A DNA stretch of 64,000 nt from Bombardia bombarda (GCA_030512295.1 JAULSR010000009.1:1236162-1300161); one strand, 5' to 3'. Shown: positions 29,220 through 43,299, numbered from the stretch's first letter. Translations and numbers: made by a program. Notes: generated from the sequence alone by a model not told the origin.

Positions 29220-32200
29220 GCCACAAGTCAGAGCTGAGAAACCCGGGCCAATCCTGGCCACAAGTCAGAGCTGAGAAACCCGGGCTAATTTTACTATCCT
29301 GGCCACAAACGGCATGATAGCCCTGCATCAAGAAGAGAATGAGGAAGAGGATAGACACGTGGGGGAGGTACAATAGCCCCCGAGGCGCCGACGCCGAGTT
29401 GGCCGAGCTGCAAGCTCTGGTAGAAGGCTATATACGCACCATCAAGACCCTACGCTGCTTCTGCTTCTACTTCTACTTCTAGCAGATTATTCTCGAAGCC
29501 ACCCTTCACTAGTCTGCTTCTGCTTCTGCTTCTGCTTCTAGCCAGACCATTCTACAAGGTGCCGTCTTCAACTTGTTGTCGAAGCCACCCGAGCCGAGTT
29601 CGTAAAGCTCCAGGCTCTGGTGGAATATTATATACACACCATCGAGACCCCACTCTGTTTCTGCTTCTGCTTCTGCTTCTGCTTCTGCTTCTAGCAGACC
29701 ATCTACAAGGTGCCGTCTTCAACTTGTTCTCGAAGCCACCCTTCACCAGTTTGCTTCTGCTTCTGCTTCTGCTTCTGCTTCTGCTTTTAGCAGACCATCT
29801 ACAAGGTGCCGTCTTCAACTTGTTGTCGAAGCCACCCGAGCCGAGTTCGTAAAGCTCCAGGCTCTGGTGGAATATTATATACGCACCATCGAGACCCCAT
29901 TCTGTTTCCACCCGAGCCGAGTTCGTAAAGCTCCAAGCTTTGGTGGAATATTATATACGCACCATCGAGACCCCACGCTGCTTCTGCTTCTGCTTCTATT
30001 CTGCTTTTAGCAGACCATCTACAAGGTGCCGTCTTCAACTTGTTGTCGAAGCCACCCTTCGCTAGTCTGTCTCATCACGATGATGCAAGGCGAGGATTGC
30101 TCTTAATAAACTGCCCTCTCAATACCAACAACAGCGGCCTGCTTAACGACCTGCTTAGCGGCCTGCTCAACGACCTGCTTTACGGCCGGCCGGCCCGCCT
30201 GCGTACTGGGGCCAACAACCACTCTCTTTGCCCAGTCTGCAGTGGGGAGCACAGCAACGCCCTCAGTCTCTGGGCAACAGCTCAACATGTTCAAGGACGA
30301 CGGGAACAGCGATACAGATAGCCTCCCGTCAGAGCTGAGAACCCTAGGCCAACCCCTATATCCTAGCCACAAGTCAGAGCTGAGAACCCTGGGCTAACCC
30401 CTATATCCTGGCCACAAGTCAGAGCTGAGAAACCCGGGCCAACCTTTGTGTCCTGGCCACAAATCAGAACTGAGAAACCCGGGCTAATTTTACTATCTTA
30501 GCCACAAACGGCATGATAGCCCCCTATATTAAGAAGAGAATGAGGAAAAGGATAGAGACGTGGGGGAGGCATAATAGCCCCCGAGCCGAGTTCGTAAAGC
30601 TCCAGGCTCTGGTGGAATATTATATACGCACCATCGAGACCCCACGCTGCTTCTGCTTCTGCTTCTATTCTACAAGGTGCCGTCTTCAACTTATTCTCGA
30701 AGCTACTATTCTCGAAGCCACCCTTCACCAGTCTGCTTTCTGCTTCTGCTTCTAGCCAGACCATTCTATAAGGCGCCATCTTCAACTTGTTGTCGAAGCC
30801 ACCCGAGCCGAGTTCGTAAAGCTCCAAGCTCTGGTGGAATATTATATACGCACCATCGAGACCCCACTCTGTTTCCACCCGAGCCCGAGTTCGTAAAGCT
30901 CCAAGCTTTGGTGGAATATTATATACGCACCATCGAGACCCCACGCTGCTTCTGCTTCTGCTTCTATTCTACAAGGTGCTGTCTTCAACTTATTCTCGAA
31001 GCCACCCTTCACCAGTCTGCTTCTGCTTCTGCTTCTGCTTCACCAGTCTGCTTCTGCTTTTGCTTCTGCTTCTGCTTTTGCTTCTGCTTCTAGCTAGACC
31101 ATTCTATAAGGTGCCGTCTTCAACTTATTCTCGAAGCCACCCTTCACCAGTTTGCTTTCTGCTTCTGCTTCTAGCCAGACCGTTCTATAAGGCGCCGTCT
31201 TCAACTTGTTATCGAAGCCACCCGAGCCGAGTTCGTAAAGCTCCAGGCTCTGGTGGAATATTATATACGCACCATCGAGACCTTACTCTGTTTCTGCTTC
31301 TGCTTCTGCTTCTACTTCTATTTCTAGCTAGACTATTCTATAAGGCCGCCGTCTTCAACTTGTTGTCGAAGCCACCCGAGCCGAGTTCGTAAAGCTCCAA
31401 GCTTTGGTGGAATATTATATACGCACCATCGAGACCCCACGCTGCTTCTGCTTCTGCTTCTATTCTACAAGGTGCCGTCTTCAACTTATTCTCGAAGCTA
31501 CCCTTCACCAGTCTGCTTCTGCTTCTGCTTCTATTCTATAAAGTGCCGTCTTTAACTTATTCTCGAAGCTACTATTCTCGAAGCCACCCTTCACCAGTCT
31601 GCTTTCTGCTTCTGCTTCACCAGTCTGCTTCTGCTTCTGCTTCTGCTTCACCAGTCTGCTTCTGCTTCTGCTTCTGCTTCACCAGTCTGCTTCTGCTTCT
31701 GCTTCTGCTTCACCAGTCTGCTTCTGCTTCTGCTTCTGCTTCACCAGTCTGCTTCTGCTTCTGCTTCTGCTTCACCAGTCTCATCCCGATGATGCAGGGC
31801 GAGGATTGCTCTCAATAAACTGCCCTCTCAATACCAACAACAGCGGCCTGCTCAACGACCTGCTTTACGGCCGGCCGGCCCGCCTGCGTGCTGGGGACCT
31901 CCTTTGCCCAAGTCAGCAGCAGCAGTAGGTTCCTCAGCTGGCAGTGGGGACCACCTCCTCACCAGCCAGCAGCACCACCACTTCCTCAGCCAGCAGTGGG
32001 GACTACCACCTCTTCAGCCAGCAGTGGGGACAACCTCCTCACCAGCCAGACCACCACCTCACCAGCCAGACCACCTGGCTAGAAGCAGAAGCAGAAGCAG
32101 CCACATACGGCAGTGGGGACCACCTCCTCGCTAGCTAGACCACCTCCTCACCAGCCAGCAGTGGGGACAACCTCCTCACCAGCCAAACCACCTCTCCAAC

Positions 32201-33790
32201 TCCTCAGCTGGCAGTAGGGACAACCTCCTCACCAGCCAGACCACCTCTCCAACTCCTCAGCTGGCAGTGGGGACCACCTCGATCACATTAGCCAGCCCAC
32301 CTCCTCACCAGCCAGCAGCACCACCACTTCCTCAGCCAGCAGTGGGGACTGCCTCTCCAACTCCTCAGCTGGCAGTGGGGGACCACCTCGATCACATTAG
32401 CCAGCCCACCTCCTCACCAGCCAGCAGCACCACCACTTCCTCAGCCAGCAGTGGGGACTACCACCTCTTCAGCCAGCAGTGGGGACAACCTCCTCACCAG
32501 CCAGCAGCACCACCACCACCACTTCAGCCAGCAGTGGGGACAACCTCCTCACCAGACAGACCACCTCCTCGCTAGCCAGACCACCTCCACCACATCAGCT
32601 AGGACCTGCCTGCGACGCCCTTAGTTTCTGGGCAACAGCTTAACATGTTCAAGGACGACGGGAATAGCAAATATAAATAACCTCCTAGGGTTACGCATGC
32701 CGGTCGTGCTTTATAGGTCAGAACTGAGAAGAACCCTGGGCTAACCTTTATGTCCTGGCCATAAGTTAGAGCTGAGAAACCCGGGCTAACCTTTATATCT
32801 TAGCCATAAATTAAAATTAAGAAACCCGGGCTATTTTAATATCTTGGCCACAAACGGCATGATAGCCCTGCATCAAGAAAAGAATGAGGAAGAGGATAGA
32901 GACGTGGGGGAGGTATAATAGCCACCCGAGCCGAGTTCGTAAAGCTCCAAGCTCTGGTGGAATATTATGTACACACACCATCGAGACCCCACGCTGCTTC
33001 TGCTTCTGCTTCTGCTTCTGCTTCTGCTTCTGCTTCTGCTTCTGCTTCTGCTTCTGCTTCTGCTTTTGCTTCTGCTTCTAGCCAGACCATTCTACAAGGT
33101 GCCGTCTCTCGAAACCACCCTTCACCAGTTTGCTTCTGCTTCTGCTTCTATTCTACAAAGTGCCGTCTTCAACTTGTTCTCGAAACCACTATTCTCGAAG
33201 CCACCCTTCATTAGTCTGCTTTTGCTTCTGCTTCTAGCAGACCATTCTACAAGGTGCCGTCTTCAACTTATTCTCAAAGCCACTATTCTCGAAGCCACCC
33301 TTCACTAGTCTGCTTCTACTTCTTCTTCTAACCAGACTATTCTATAAAACGCCGTCTTCAACTTGTTCTCGAAGCCACCCTTCACTAGTCTGCTTCTGCT
33401 TTTACTTCTACTTTTACTTCTACTTCTACTTCTGCTTTTACTTTTATTTCTAGCCAGACCATTCTACAAGGTGCCGTCTTCAACTTGTTCTCGAAACCAC
33501 TATTCTCGAAGCCACCCTTCACTAGTCTGCTTCTGCTTTTACTTTTACTTTTACTTCTACTTCTACTTCTGCTTTTACTTTTATTTCTAGCCAGACCATT
33601 CTACAAGGTGCCGTCTTTAACTTGTTTTCGAAACTACTATTCTCAAAGCCACCCTTCACTAGTCTGCTTCTACTTCTTCTTCTAACCAAGCCATTCTATA
33701 AAACGCCGTCTTCAACTTGTTCTCGAAGCCACCCTTCACTCATCTATCTCATCACGATAATGCAGGGCGAGGATTGCTCTCAAGACCAAC
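29220..33790. repeat. Array built from copy-B 3' coding fragments and CTTCTG units
   Basis: Two kinds of unit alternate. One (about ten copies, for example 29,590, 29,842, 30,808, 31,229, 31,382 and 32,934) reads AEFVKLQALVEYYIRTIET, related to the TKLQELAALAEGYLSTLES segment of copy B. The other is GCCGTCTTCAACTTGTTCTC + GAAGCCACCCTTCAC + (CTTCTG)n. Fragments of the tail (GGCAACAGCTCAACATGTTC at 30,270 and 32,630; CGGCCGGCCCGCCTGCGT at 30,185, 31,870 and 33,880) are also included. So gene debris has been tandemly amplified. Later parts show C-to-T decay. Confidence 0.88.
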
Positions 33791-33799
33791 TGCCCTCTC

Positions 33800-36700
33800 A
33801 ATAAACTGCCCTCTCAATATCAATAGTAGCCTACTCAAAACGACCTGCTTAGCGGCCTGCTCAACGACCTGCTTTACGGCCGGCCGGCCCGCCTGCGTGC
33901 TAGGGACCTCCTTTGCCCAAGTCAGCAGCAGCAGTAAGTTCCTCAGCCAGCAGTGGGGACTACCACCTCTTTAGCTAATAGTGGGGACAACCTCCTTACC
34001 AGACAAACCACCTCCTTACTAGACAGACTACCTCTCCAACTCCTCAGCTGGCAATAGGGATAACCTCGATTATAATTAATAGTAGTAATAAGTTCCTTAA
34101 CTAATAATAAGAACAACCTCGATTATATTAATAATAGTAGTAAGTTCCTTAGCTAACAATAAGGATTACCACCTCCTCGCTAATTAAACCACCTCCTTAC
34201 TAGCTAGCAATAAAAACAACTTCCTTACTAGATAGACCACCTCCTTACTAAACACACCACCTCTCCACCAGACAGACCACCTCTCCAACTCCTTAGCTGG
34301 TAATAGGGACAACCTCGATTATATTAATAGCAGTAGTAGGTTCCTCAGCTAATAGTAGGGATAACCTCAATCATATTAACAGCAGTAATAAGTTCCTCAG
34401 CCAGCAGTAGGGACTACCACCTCCTCGCTAGCTAGACCACCTCCTCACTAGCCAACAATAAAGACAACCTCCTCACCAGACAAACCACCTCCTCACTAGA
34501 CAGACTACCTCTCCAACTCCTCAGCTGGCAATAGGAATAACTTCGACCACATCAGCAGCAGCAGTAGGTTCCTCAGCTGGCAGTGGGGACCTCCTTTGCC
34601 CAAGTCAGCAGCAGCAGTAGGTTCCTCAGCCAGCAGCAGGTTCCACGACCTCCTCAGCCAGCAGTGGGACTACCACCTCTTCAGCCAGCAGTGGGGACAA
34701 CCTCCACCACTTCAGAGACCACCTCCTCACCAGCCAGCAGCAGCAGCCACATACGGCAGTGGGGACCACCTCCTCGCTAGACCACCTCCTCACCAGCTAA
34801 TAGCAGTATAATCGCTACCATCACATCAATTAAAATATTTCTTTACTAGTAATAAGGATAACCTCCACCACTTTAACCAATAATAGGGACAACCTCCTCA
34901 CCAGCCAGACCACCTCCTTACTAAATAGACCACCTCCTCGCTAGCCAAACCACCTCCACCACATCAGCTAGACCACCTCCTCACTAGCAATAGGGACAAC
35001 CTCCTTACTAGCCAAACCACCTCTCCAACTCCTCAGCTAGCAATAGGACTACCACCTCTTTAACCAACAATAGGGACAACCTCAATTACATCAATAACAG
35101 CAGTAGGTTCCTCAGCTGGCAGTGGGGACTGCCTCTCCAACTCCTCAGCTGGCAGTGGGGACCTCCTTTGCCCAAGTCAGCAGCAGCAGTAGGTTCCTTA
35201 GCCAGCAGTGGGGACCACCTCGACCATATTAATAACAGTAGTAGGTTCCACGACCTTCTTAGCCAACAATGGGACTACTAACTCCTTAGCTAACAGTAAG
35301 GACTACTTCCTCGCTAGCTAGACCACTTCGACCATATTAGCCAGACTACTTCCTTACTAGCCAGACTACCACTTTACTAGCCAGCAGCAGTGCTATTACT
35401 ACCACCACATCAGCCAAACCACCTCCTTACCAACCAACAACAATATAATCGCCACCACCACTTCAAAGGACAACCTCCTTACTAAATAAACCACCTCCTC
35501 GCTAGCTAGCAGCAGTAGCTATATACGGTAGTGGGGACCACCTCCTCGCTAGACCACCTGGCTAGAAGTAGAAGCAGAAGCAGAAGCAGAAGCAGAAGCA
35601 GAAGCAGACTAGTGAAGGGTGGCTTCGAGAATAAGTTGAAGACGGCGCTTTGTAGAATGGTCGGGCAGCAGCAGCACCCACATACGGCAGTGGGGACCAC
35701 CTCCTCGCTAGACCACCTGGCTAGAAGCAGAAGCAGAAGCAGAAGCAGAAGCAGAAGCAGAAGCAGAAGCAGCCACATACGGCAGTGGGGACCACCTCCT
35801 CGCCAGCTAGACCACCTCCTCACCAGCCAGCAGCAGCAGTGCCATCGCCACCACCACATCAGCTAGACCACCTCCTCACCAGCAGTGGGGACAACCTCCT
35901 CACCAGCAGTGGGGACAACCTCCTCACCAGACAGACCACCTCCTCGCTAGCCAGACCACCTCCCCACATCAGCCAGACCCACCTCCTCACCAGCCAGCAG
36001 CACCACCACTTCTTCAGCCAGCAGTGGGGACAACCTCCTCACCAGACAGATCACCTCCTCACAAGACAGACCACCTCCTCACAAGACAGACCACCTCCTC
36101 ACCAGACAGACAACCTCCTCACCAGACAGACTACCTCCTCACCAGACAGACCACCTCCTCACAAGACAGACCACCTCCTCACCAGACAGACCACCACCTC
36201 ACCAGCCAGCAGTGGGGACAACCTCGACCACATCAGCAGCAGCAGTAGGTTCCTCAGCCAGCAGTGGGGACCACCTCCTCGCTAGACCACCTGGCTAGAA
36301 GCAAAAGCAGAAGCAGAAGCAGAAGCAGAAGCAGAAGCAGACTGGTGAAGGGTGGCTTCGAGAACAAGTTGAAGACGGCGCCTTATAGAATGGTCGGGCA
36401 GCAGCAGCAGCCACATACGGCGGTGGGGACCACCTCCTCGCCAGCCAGCAGCAGTGCCATTGCCACAACCATATCAGCTAGACCACCTCCTCACCGGCCA
36501 GCAGTGGGGACAACCTCCTCACCAGCCAGACCACCTCTCCAACTCCTCAGCTGGCAGTGGGGACAACCTCCACCATTTCAGAGACCACCTCCTCACCAGC
36601 CAGACCACCTGGCTAGAAGCAGAAGCAGAAGCAGAAGCAGAAGCAGCCACATACGGCAGTGGGGACCACCTCCTCGCCAGCTAGACCACCTCCTCACCAG

Positions 36701-39700
36701 CCAGCAGCAGCAGCCACATACGGCAGTGGGACCACCTCCTCGCTAGACCACCTGGCTAGAAGCAGAAGCACAAGCAGAAGCAGAAGCAGAAGCAGACTGG
36801 TGAAAGGTGGTTTCGAGAACAAGTTGAAGACGGCGCCTTGTAGAATGGTCGGGCAGCAGCAGCAGCCACATACGGCAGTGGGGACCACCTCCTCGCCAGC
36901 CAGCAGCAGTGCCATTGCCACAACCATATCAGCTAGACCACCTCCTCACCAGCCAACAGTGGAGCCAACCTCCTCAGCTGGCAGTAGGGACCACCTCGAC
37001 CACATCAGCAGCAGCAGTAGGTTCCACGACCTCTTCAGCCAGCAGTGGGAGACTACCACCTCTTCAGCCAGCAGTGGGGACAACCTCCACCACATCAGCA
37101 GCAGCAGTAAGTTCCTCAGCCAGCAGTGGGGACTACCACCTCTTTAGCTAACAGTGGGGACAACCTCCTCACTAGATAAACCACCTCCTTATTAGACAGA
37201 CCACCTCTCTAACTCCTTAGCTAGCAGTAGGGATAACTTCGATTATATTAATAGTAATAATAAGTTCCTTAGCTAGTAATAAGGATAACCTCGATTATAT
37301 TAATAATAGTAGTAAGTTCCTTAGCTAATAATAAAAATTACCACCTTTTCGCTAATTAAACCACCTCTTTACTAGCTAGCAATAAAGATAATTTCCTCAC
37401 TAGATAAACCACCTCCTCACTAAACAAACCACCTCTCTAATTCCTTAACTAACAGTAAGGATAACTTCGACTACATTAACAGCAGCAATAAGTTCCTTAG
37501 CTAGCAGTAGGGACCACCACCTCCTCCTTTGCTTAAATTAACAACAGCAGTAGATTCCTTAGCCAGCAGTAGGGACTACCTCTCTAACTCCTCAGCTGGC
37601 AGTGGGGACTACCTCCACCACTTTAGCAGCAACAGTAGGTTCTTTAACTAGCAATAGGGATTACCACCTCTTTAACCAATAGTGGGAACAACCTCCTCAC
37701 CAAACAGACCACCTCTCCAACTCCTTAGCTAGCAGTAAGGACAACCTCGACTATATTAATAATAGTAATAAGTTCCTTAGCTAATAATAAGGACAACCTC
37801 GACCATATTAATAATAATAGTAAGTTCTTTAGCCAGCAGTAAGGATTATCACCTCCTTGTTAATTAAACTACCTCCTTACCAGCCAGCAATAAAGATAAC
37901 TTCCTCACCAAACAGACCACCTCTTCACCAGACAGACCACCTCTCCAACTCCTCAGCTGGCAGTAGGAATAACCTCGACCATATTAATAGTAGCAATAGG
38001 TTCCTTAGCTAGCAGTGGGGACTACCACCTCCTCCTTTGCCCAAGTCAGCAACAGCAGTAGGTTCCTCAGCCAGTAGTGGGGATAACCTCGACCATATTA
38101 ATAATAGCAGTAGGTTCTACGACCTCCTTAGCCAGCAGCAGCAGCCACATACGGCAGTGGGAACCACCTCCTCGCTAGCCAGACCACCTCGACCACATCA
38201 GCCAGACCACCTCCTTACCAGCAGTAGGAATAACCTCCACCACTTTAGCTAATAATAGGGACAATTTTTACCACTTTAACCAATAGTAGGGACAACCTCC
38301 TCACCAGCTAGCAACAGCAGTGCCATTGCCACCACCATATTAACTAAACTACCTCCTTACTAATAATAAGGACAACCTCCTCACCAGACAGACCACCACC
38401 TCACTAAACAAACCACCACCTCACCAGCCAACAATAAAAACAACCTTCTCACCAGATAAATCACCTCCTCGCTAGCCAAACCACCTCCACCACATCAGCT
38501 AAACCACCTCCTTACCAACAATAAGGACAACCTCCACCATTTTAGAGACCACCTCCTCACCAGCAATAAGGACAACCTCAACCATATCAGCAGCAGCAGT
38601 AGGTTCCACGACCTCCTTAGCTAGCAGCAACAACCATATACGGCAGTGGGGACCACCTCCTCGCTAACCAAACCACCTCAACCACATTAGCCAAACCACC
38701 TCCTTACTAATAGTAAGGATAACCTCCACTATTTCAACTAATAGTAGGGACAATTTCCACCATTTTTAGCCAATAGTAAGAACAACCTTTTCACTTGCTA
38801 GCAGTACCATTGTTACTACTATATTAATTAAACTACCTCTTTACTAATAGTAGGGACAACCTTTTTATTAGACAGACTACCACTTTACTAAATAAACCAT
38901 TACCTCACCAGCCAACAATAGGGACAACCTTCTCACCAGACAGACCACCTCCTCGCTAGCTAAACCACCTCCACCACATCAGCCAGACCACCTCCTTACC
39001 AGCAGTGGGGACAACCTCCACCACTTCAGAGACCACTTCCTTACCAGCAGTAGGGACAATCTCGACCACATCAGCAGCAGCAGTAGGTTCTTTAGCCAGC
39101 AGTGGGGACAACCTCGACCACATCAGCAGCAGCAGTAGGTTCCTCAGCTAGCAGTGGGGACAACCTCAACCACATCAGCAGCAGCAGTAGGTTCCACGAC
39201 CTCCTCAGCCAGCAGCAGCAGCCACATACGGCAGTGGGGACCACCTCCTCGCTAGACCACCTGGCTAGAAGCAAAAGCAGAAGCAGACTGGTGAAGGGTG
39301 GCTTCGAGAACAAGTTGAAGACGGCGCCTTGTAGAATGGTCGGGCAGCAGCAGCAGCAGCCACATACGGCAGTGGGGACAACCTCCTCACCAGCCAGACC
39401 ACCTCCTCACCAGCCAGCAGCACCACCACCACTTCAGCCAGCAGTGGGACTACCAACTCCTCAGCTAGCAGTGAGGACCACCTCCTCGCTAGCCGGACCA
39501 CCTCGACCACATCAGCCAGACCACCTCCTCACCAGCCAGCAGAGTGCCATTGCTACAACCATATCAGCCAGACCACCTCCTCACCAGCAGTGGGGACAAC
39601 CTCCACCACTTCAGAGACCACCTCCTCACCAGACAGACCACCTCCTTACTAAATAGACCACCTTTTTATAAAATAGACCACCTCCTTATTAAACAGACCA

Positions 39701-41990
39701 CCACCTCATTAGCCAGTAATAGGAATAACCTCCTTATTAGCTAAACCACCTCGACCATATTAACAACAGCAATAGGTTCTACAACCTCTTTAGCCAACAG
39801 TGGGACTACCACCTCTTCAACTAACAGTAAGGACAACCTCCACCACTTTAAAGACCACCTCCTTGCTAGCCAGACCACCTCTCTAACTCCTCAGTTGGTA
39901 ATAGGGACAACCTCGACCATATCAGCAGCAATAGTAGGTTCTTCAGCCAGCAGTGGGGACTACCACCTCCTCGCCAGCCAGACCACCTCCTCACCAGCCA
40001 GCAGCAGCAGCAGTGCCATTGCCACCACCACATCAGTTAGACCACCTCCTCACCAGCAGTGGGGATAACCTCCACCACTTCAGAGACCACCTCCTCACCA
40101 GCCAGCAACAGCAGCCACATACGGCAGTGGGGACCACCTCCTCGCTAGACCACCTCCTCACCAGCCAGACCACCTCTCCAACTCCTCAGCTGGCAGTAGG
40201 GACCACTTCGATTATATTAATAACAGTAGTAAGTTCCACGACCTTCTTAACTAACAATAGGACTACTAACTCCTTAACTAATAATAAGAACTACTTCTTC
40301 GCTAGCTAGACCACTTCGACCATATTAGCCAGATTATTTCCTTACTAGCCAGACTACTACTACTTTACTAGCCAGCAGCAGTGTTATTACTACCACCACA
40401 TCAGCCAAACCACCTCCTTACCAACCAATAATAATATAATCGCTACCACCACTTCAAGGGACAACTTCCTTACTAGATAAACCACCTCCTCGCTAGCTAG
40501 CAGCAGCAGCCATATACGGCAGTGGGGACCACCTCCTCGCTAGCCAGACCACCTCGACCACATCAGCTAGACCACCTCCTCACCAGCAGTGGGGACAACC
40601 TCCACCACTTCAGCCAGCAGTAGGGACAACCTCCTCACCAGACAGACCACCACCTCACCAGCCAGCAGCAGAAGCAGCCACATACGGCAGTGGGGACAAC
40701 CTCCACCACTTCAGAGACCACCTCCTCACCAGCCAGCAACAGCAGCCACATACGGCAGTGGGGACCACCTCCTCGCTAGCTAGACCACCTCCTTACCAGC
40801 TAGTAGTAAGGATAACCTCCACCATTTTAACAGCAATAGTAAATTCTTTAGCCAGCAGTGGGGACTACCTCGACCATATCAGTAGTAGTAGTAGGTTCTA
40901 CAACCTTCTTAGCCAATAGTGGGACTATCTCTCTATCCTTAGCTAGTAATAAGGACCACCTCGACCACATCAATAGCAGTAGTAAGTTTTACAACCTCCT
41001 TAGCTAATAATAAAAACCACCACCTCCTCTTTTACTTAAGTTAATAATACTAATAAGTTCTTTAACTAATAGTAGGGATAACCTTGACCATATCAATAGC
41101 AGTAATAAGTTCCTCAGCTAACAGTGGGGACAACCTCCTCACCAATAGTGGGGATAACCTCCTTACCAGATAGACCACCTCCTCGCTAGCCAGACCACCT
41201 CGACCACATCAGCCAGACCACCTCCTCACCAGCCAGCAGCAGTGCCATTGCTACAACCATATCAGCCAGACCACCTCCTCACCAGTCAGACCACCTGGCT
41301 AGAAGCAGAAGCAGAAGCAGCCACATACGGCAGTGGGGACAACCTCCTCACCAGACAGACTACCTCCTCGCTAGCTAGACTACCTCTACTACATCAGCTA
41401 GACCACCTCCTCACCAGCCAGCAGCAGCAGTCCCATTGCCACAACCACATCAGCCAGACCACCTCCTCACCAGCCAGCAACAGCAGCCACATACGGCAGT
41501 GGGGACCACCTCCTCGCTAGCCAGACCACCTCCACCACATCAGCCAGACCACCTCCTCACCAGCCAGCAGCAGCAGCCACATACGGCAGTGGGGACCACC
41601 TCCTCGCTAGACCACCTGGCTAGAAGCAGAAGCACAAGCAGAAGCAGAAGCAGAAGCAGCCACATACGGCAGTGGGGACAACCTCCACCACTTCAGAGAC
41701 CACCTCCTCACCAGCCAGCAGTGGAGCCAACCTCCTCACCAGCCAGCAGCAGTGCCATTGCCACAACCATATCAGCTAGACCACCTCCTCACCAGCCAGC
41801 AGCAGCAGCCACATACGGCAGTGGGACCACCTCCTCGCTAGACCACCTGGCTAGAAGCAGAAGCAGAAGCAGAAGCAGAAGCAGACTGGTGAAGCAGAAG
41901 CAGAAGCACAAGCAGAAGCAGAAGCAGAAGCAGAAGCAGAAGCAGACTGGTCGGGCAGCAGCAGCAGCCACATACGGCAGTCGGGGGTCA
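33800..41990. repeat. 8-kb CAGTGGGGACCACCTCCTC minisatellite with RIP-like patches
   Basis: Units around CCACCTCCTCACCAGCCAGC, AGCAGCAGCCACATACGGCA and GTGGGGAC continue from about 31,900. Intact patches (about 35.5-37.1, 39.0-39.6 and 41.2-42.0 kb) alternate with decayed ones (about 33.9-35.4, 37.2-38.0 and 40.2-41.1 kb) where CAGCAGCAG has become TAATAGTAG and CCAGCCAG has become CTAACTAA, that is CpA to TpA. Inverted (GAAGCA)n + GGTGGCTTCGAGAACAAG units lie at 35,570, 36,300, 36,760 and 39,270. No gene is supported. Confidence 0.9.
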
Positions 41991-42250
41991 AGGGGGTCGA
42001 CAATCTCACCACTACAGACACACACCTACGTAGTCGGGCACACACACACTCACTGGGCAGTCACTGGGCAGTCAGGGGTCAGGAGGGGGACAGTCAACAA
42101 TTATTTCACTATAGACGCACCTGGGAGACGCTCAAAAATGGAATAGAATCTTGTCAAGAACGCACGCATAATTCATCCGAGCTTCAAAGTGCCAAGTGCG
42201 GGGGTAGCCCAGGCTTCAAAGGCCGGCCGGTCGGTCAGATCTTCCGCTCA
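41975..42250. repeat. Common 3' module, copy 3
   Basis: It follows the satellite without a recognisable gene end: CAGTCGGGGGTCAAGGGGG, CCTACGTAGTCGGGCACAC, GGCAGTCAGGGGTCAGGAGG, AACAATTATTTCACTATAGA, AAAAATGGAATAGAATCTTG, GAACGCACGCATAATTCATC, AAGTGCCAAGTGCGGG and CCCAGGCTTCAAAGGC. It is closest to the copy at 47.4 kb. Confidence 0.8.
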
Positions 42251-42467
42251 TGTGATAGACGCGCCTGCTTTTGCGTTTGTTTGCCCTGCTTTTACGTTTG
42301 TTTGCCCTGCTGACCGCCAGGGTGTGGGGAGCTGCTGCTCTTGCTGCCGCGTGCTTGCACTTATTACACTTACAGTGTAGGAAAATGAACCTGGATCCAG
42401 GTTTACAGATCATGTGAAAAGCCAAGAATTTATCCACACTTTTCTCACCCAACTGTACATACCCACA
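42251..42467. other. Promoter region of the following pseudogene
   Basis: Contains TGCTGCTCTTGCTGCCGC and TGCTTGCACTTATTACACTT, a single copy of the unit that is massively amplified at 44.0-45.35 kb. Confidence 0.6.
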
Positions 42468-43260
42468 ATGTCCGACTATCCTCACGACGGAGCTGGAGGC
42501 AGAGCGATGCAAGCTGGAGGCAGAGCAACGCAAGCACCAGAGGACGAGAATATCTACACAACTGCCACTTCTACCTCTTCCAGAAACTCAAAATACTATC
42601 CCAAGTGGCTTCGTCCCTGGACCAGCTTTACCAACACCCAGCAACAACATCATTTTGAGGCAATCAAGACAGTCTCAATCAAGACAGTCTCAATCAAGAC
42701 AGTCTCAATCAAGACAGTCTGTGGGAGAGGCGGCTCTTCCATAAGAGACTACGACCAGAGATCGATCCACCGCAGACCGGCAGGCCGTTGATCACTTTGA
42801 GAAGCTTGCTGTGGAAGATCCTGTCTATGAAATTCTGCGTCCCGTCTGGGATGAAGAGGAGCTGCGCAGGAATATCAGTGTATGGGCTACGATTCACCAA
42901 CAACGTACGGGAATTCGTACAACCGAGCGATGGTTATCTGTTTGGGGATGAGGATCCGAGCGATGAAGGCAGGAGCGACAGCGCCGGACCGGACCGAACA
43001 AACGAGTGGCGTTCGAGAGCCTAGGTTGTGTTGAAGTATCTGAAGCCGGCCGTTGCGATGGAGGTCATCGAGCGGATCAACAGCAGCAAGTCTCGGATCG
43101 ATGACGAGCTACAGAGCCAACACAAGGCAAGGACTATTGCCATGGCCTTGACACAGGTTTTCGACTACATGGTACGGTATGAGGTTGCATATGCTACCGG
43201 CGAGTCTTTGTTATTCCTTTATATAGACCGAGCCTAGACGCTGTATTACCATATTATGTC
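42468..43260 (+). pseudogene. Decayed member of an uncharacterised fungal multigene family
   Basis: Starts MSDYPHDGAGGRAMQ at 42,468. Protein-like segments lie in different frames: YYPKWLRPWTSFTNTQQQ, then LWERRLFHKRLRPEID, then AVDHFEKLAVEDPVYEIL and RPVWDEEELRRNI, then FTNNVREFVQPSDGYLFG, then YLKPAVAMEVIERINSSKSR and MALTQVFDYMVRYEVAY. Together they outline one former protein interrupted by at least three frameshifts, with a stop after LLFLYIDRA. I recall similar segments from large, repeated fungal protein families that end in a kinase-like region, but I cannot name the family and the 3' part is absent here. A 15-bp repeat (TCAATCAAGACAGTC, four to five copies at 42,660-42,720) may have caused one frameshift. 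Confidence 0.6.
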
Positions 43261-43299
43261 CGGACGAGGACATGGGCGAAGCGTTAAGCCAGGATTTAG

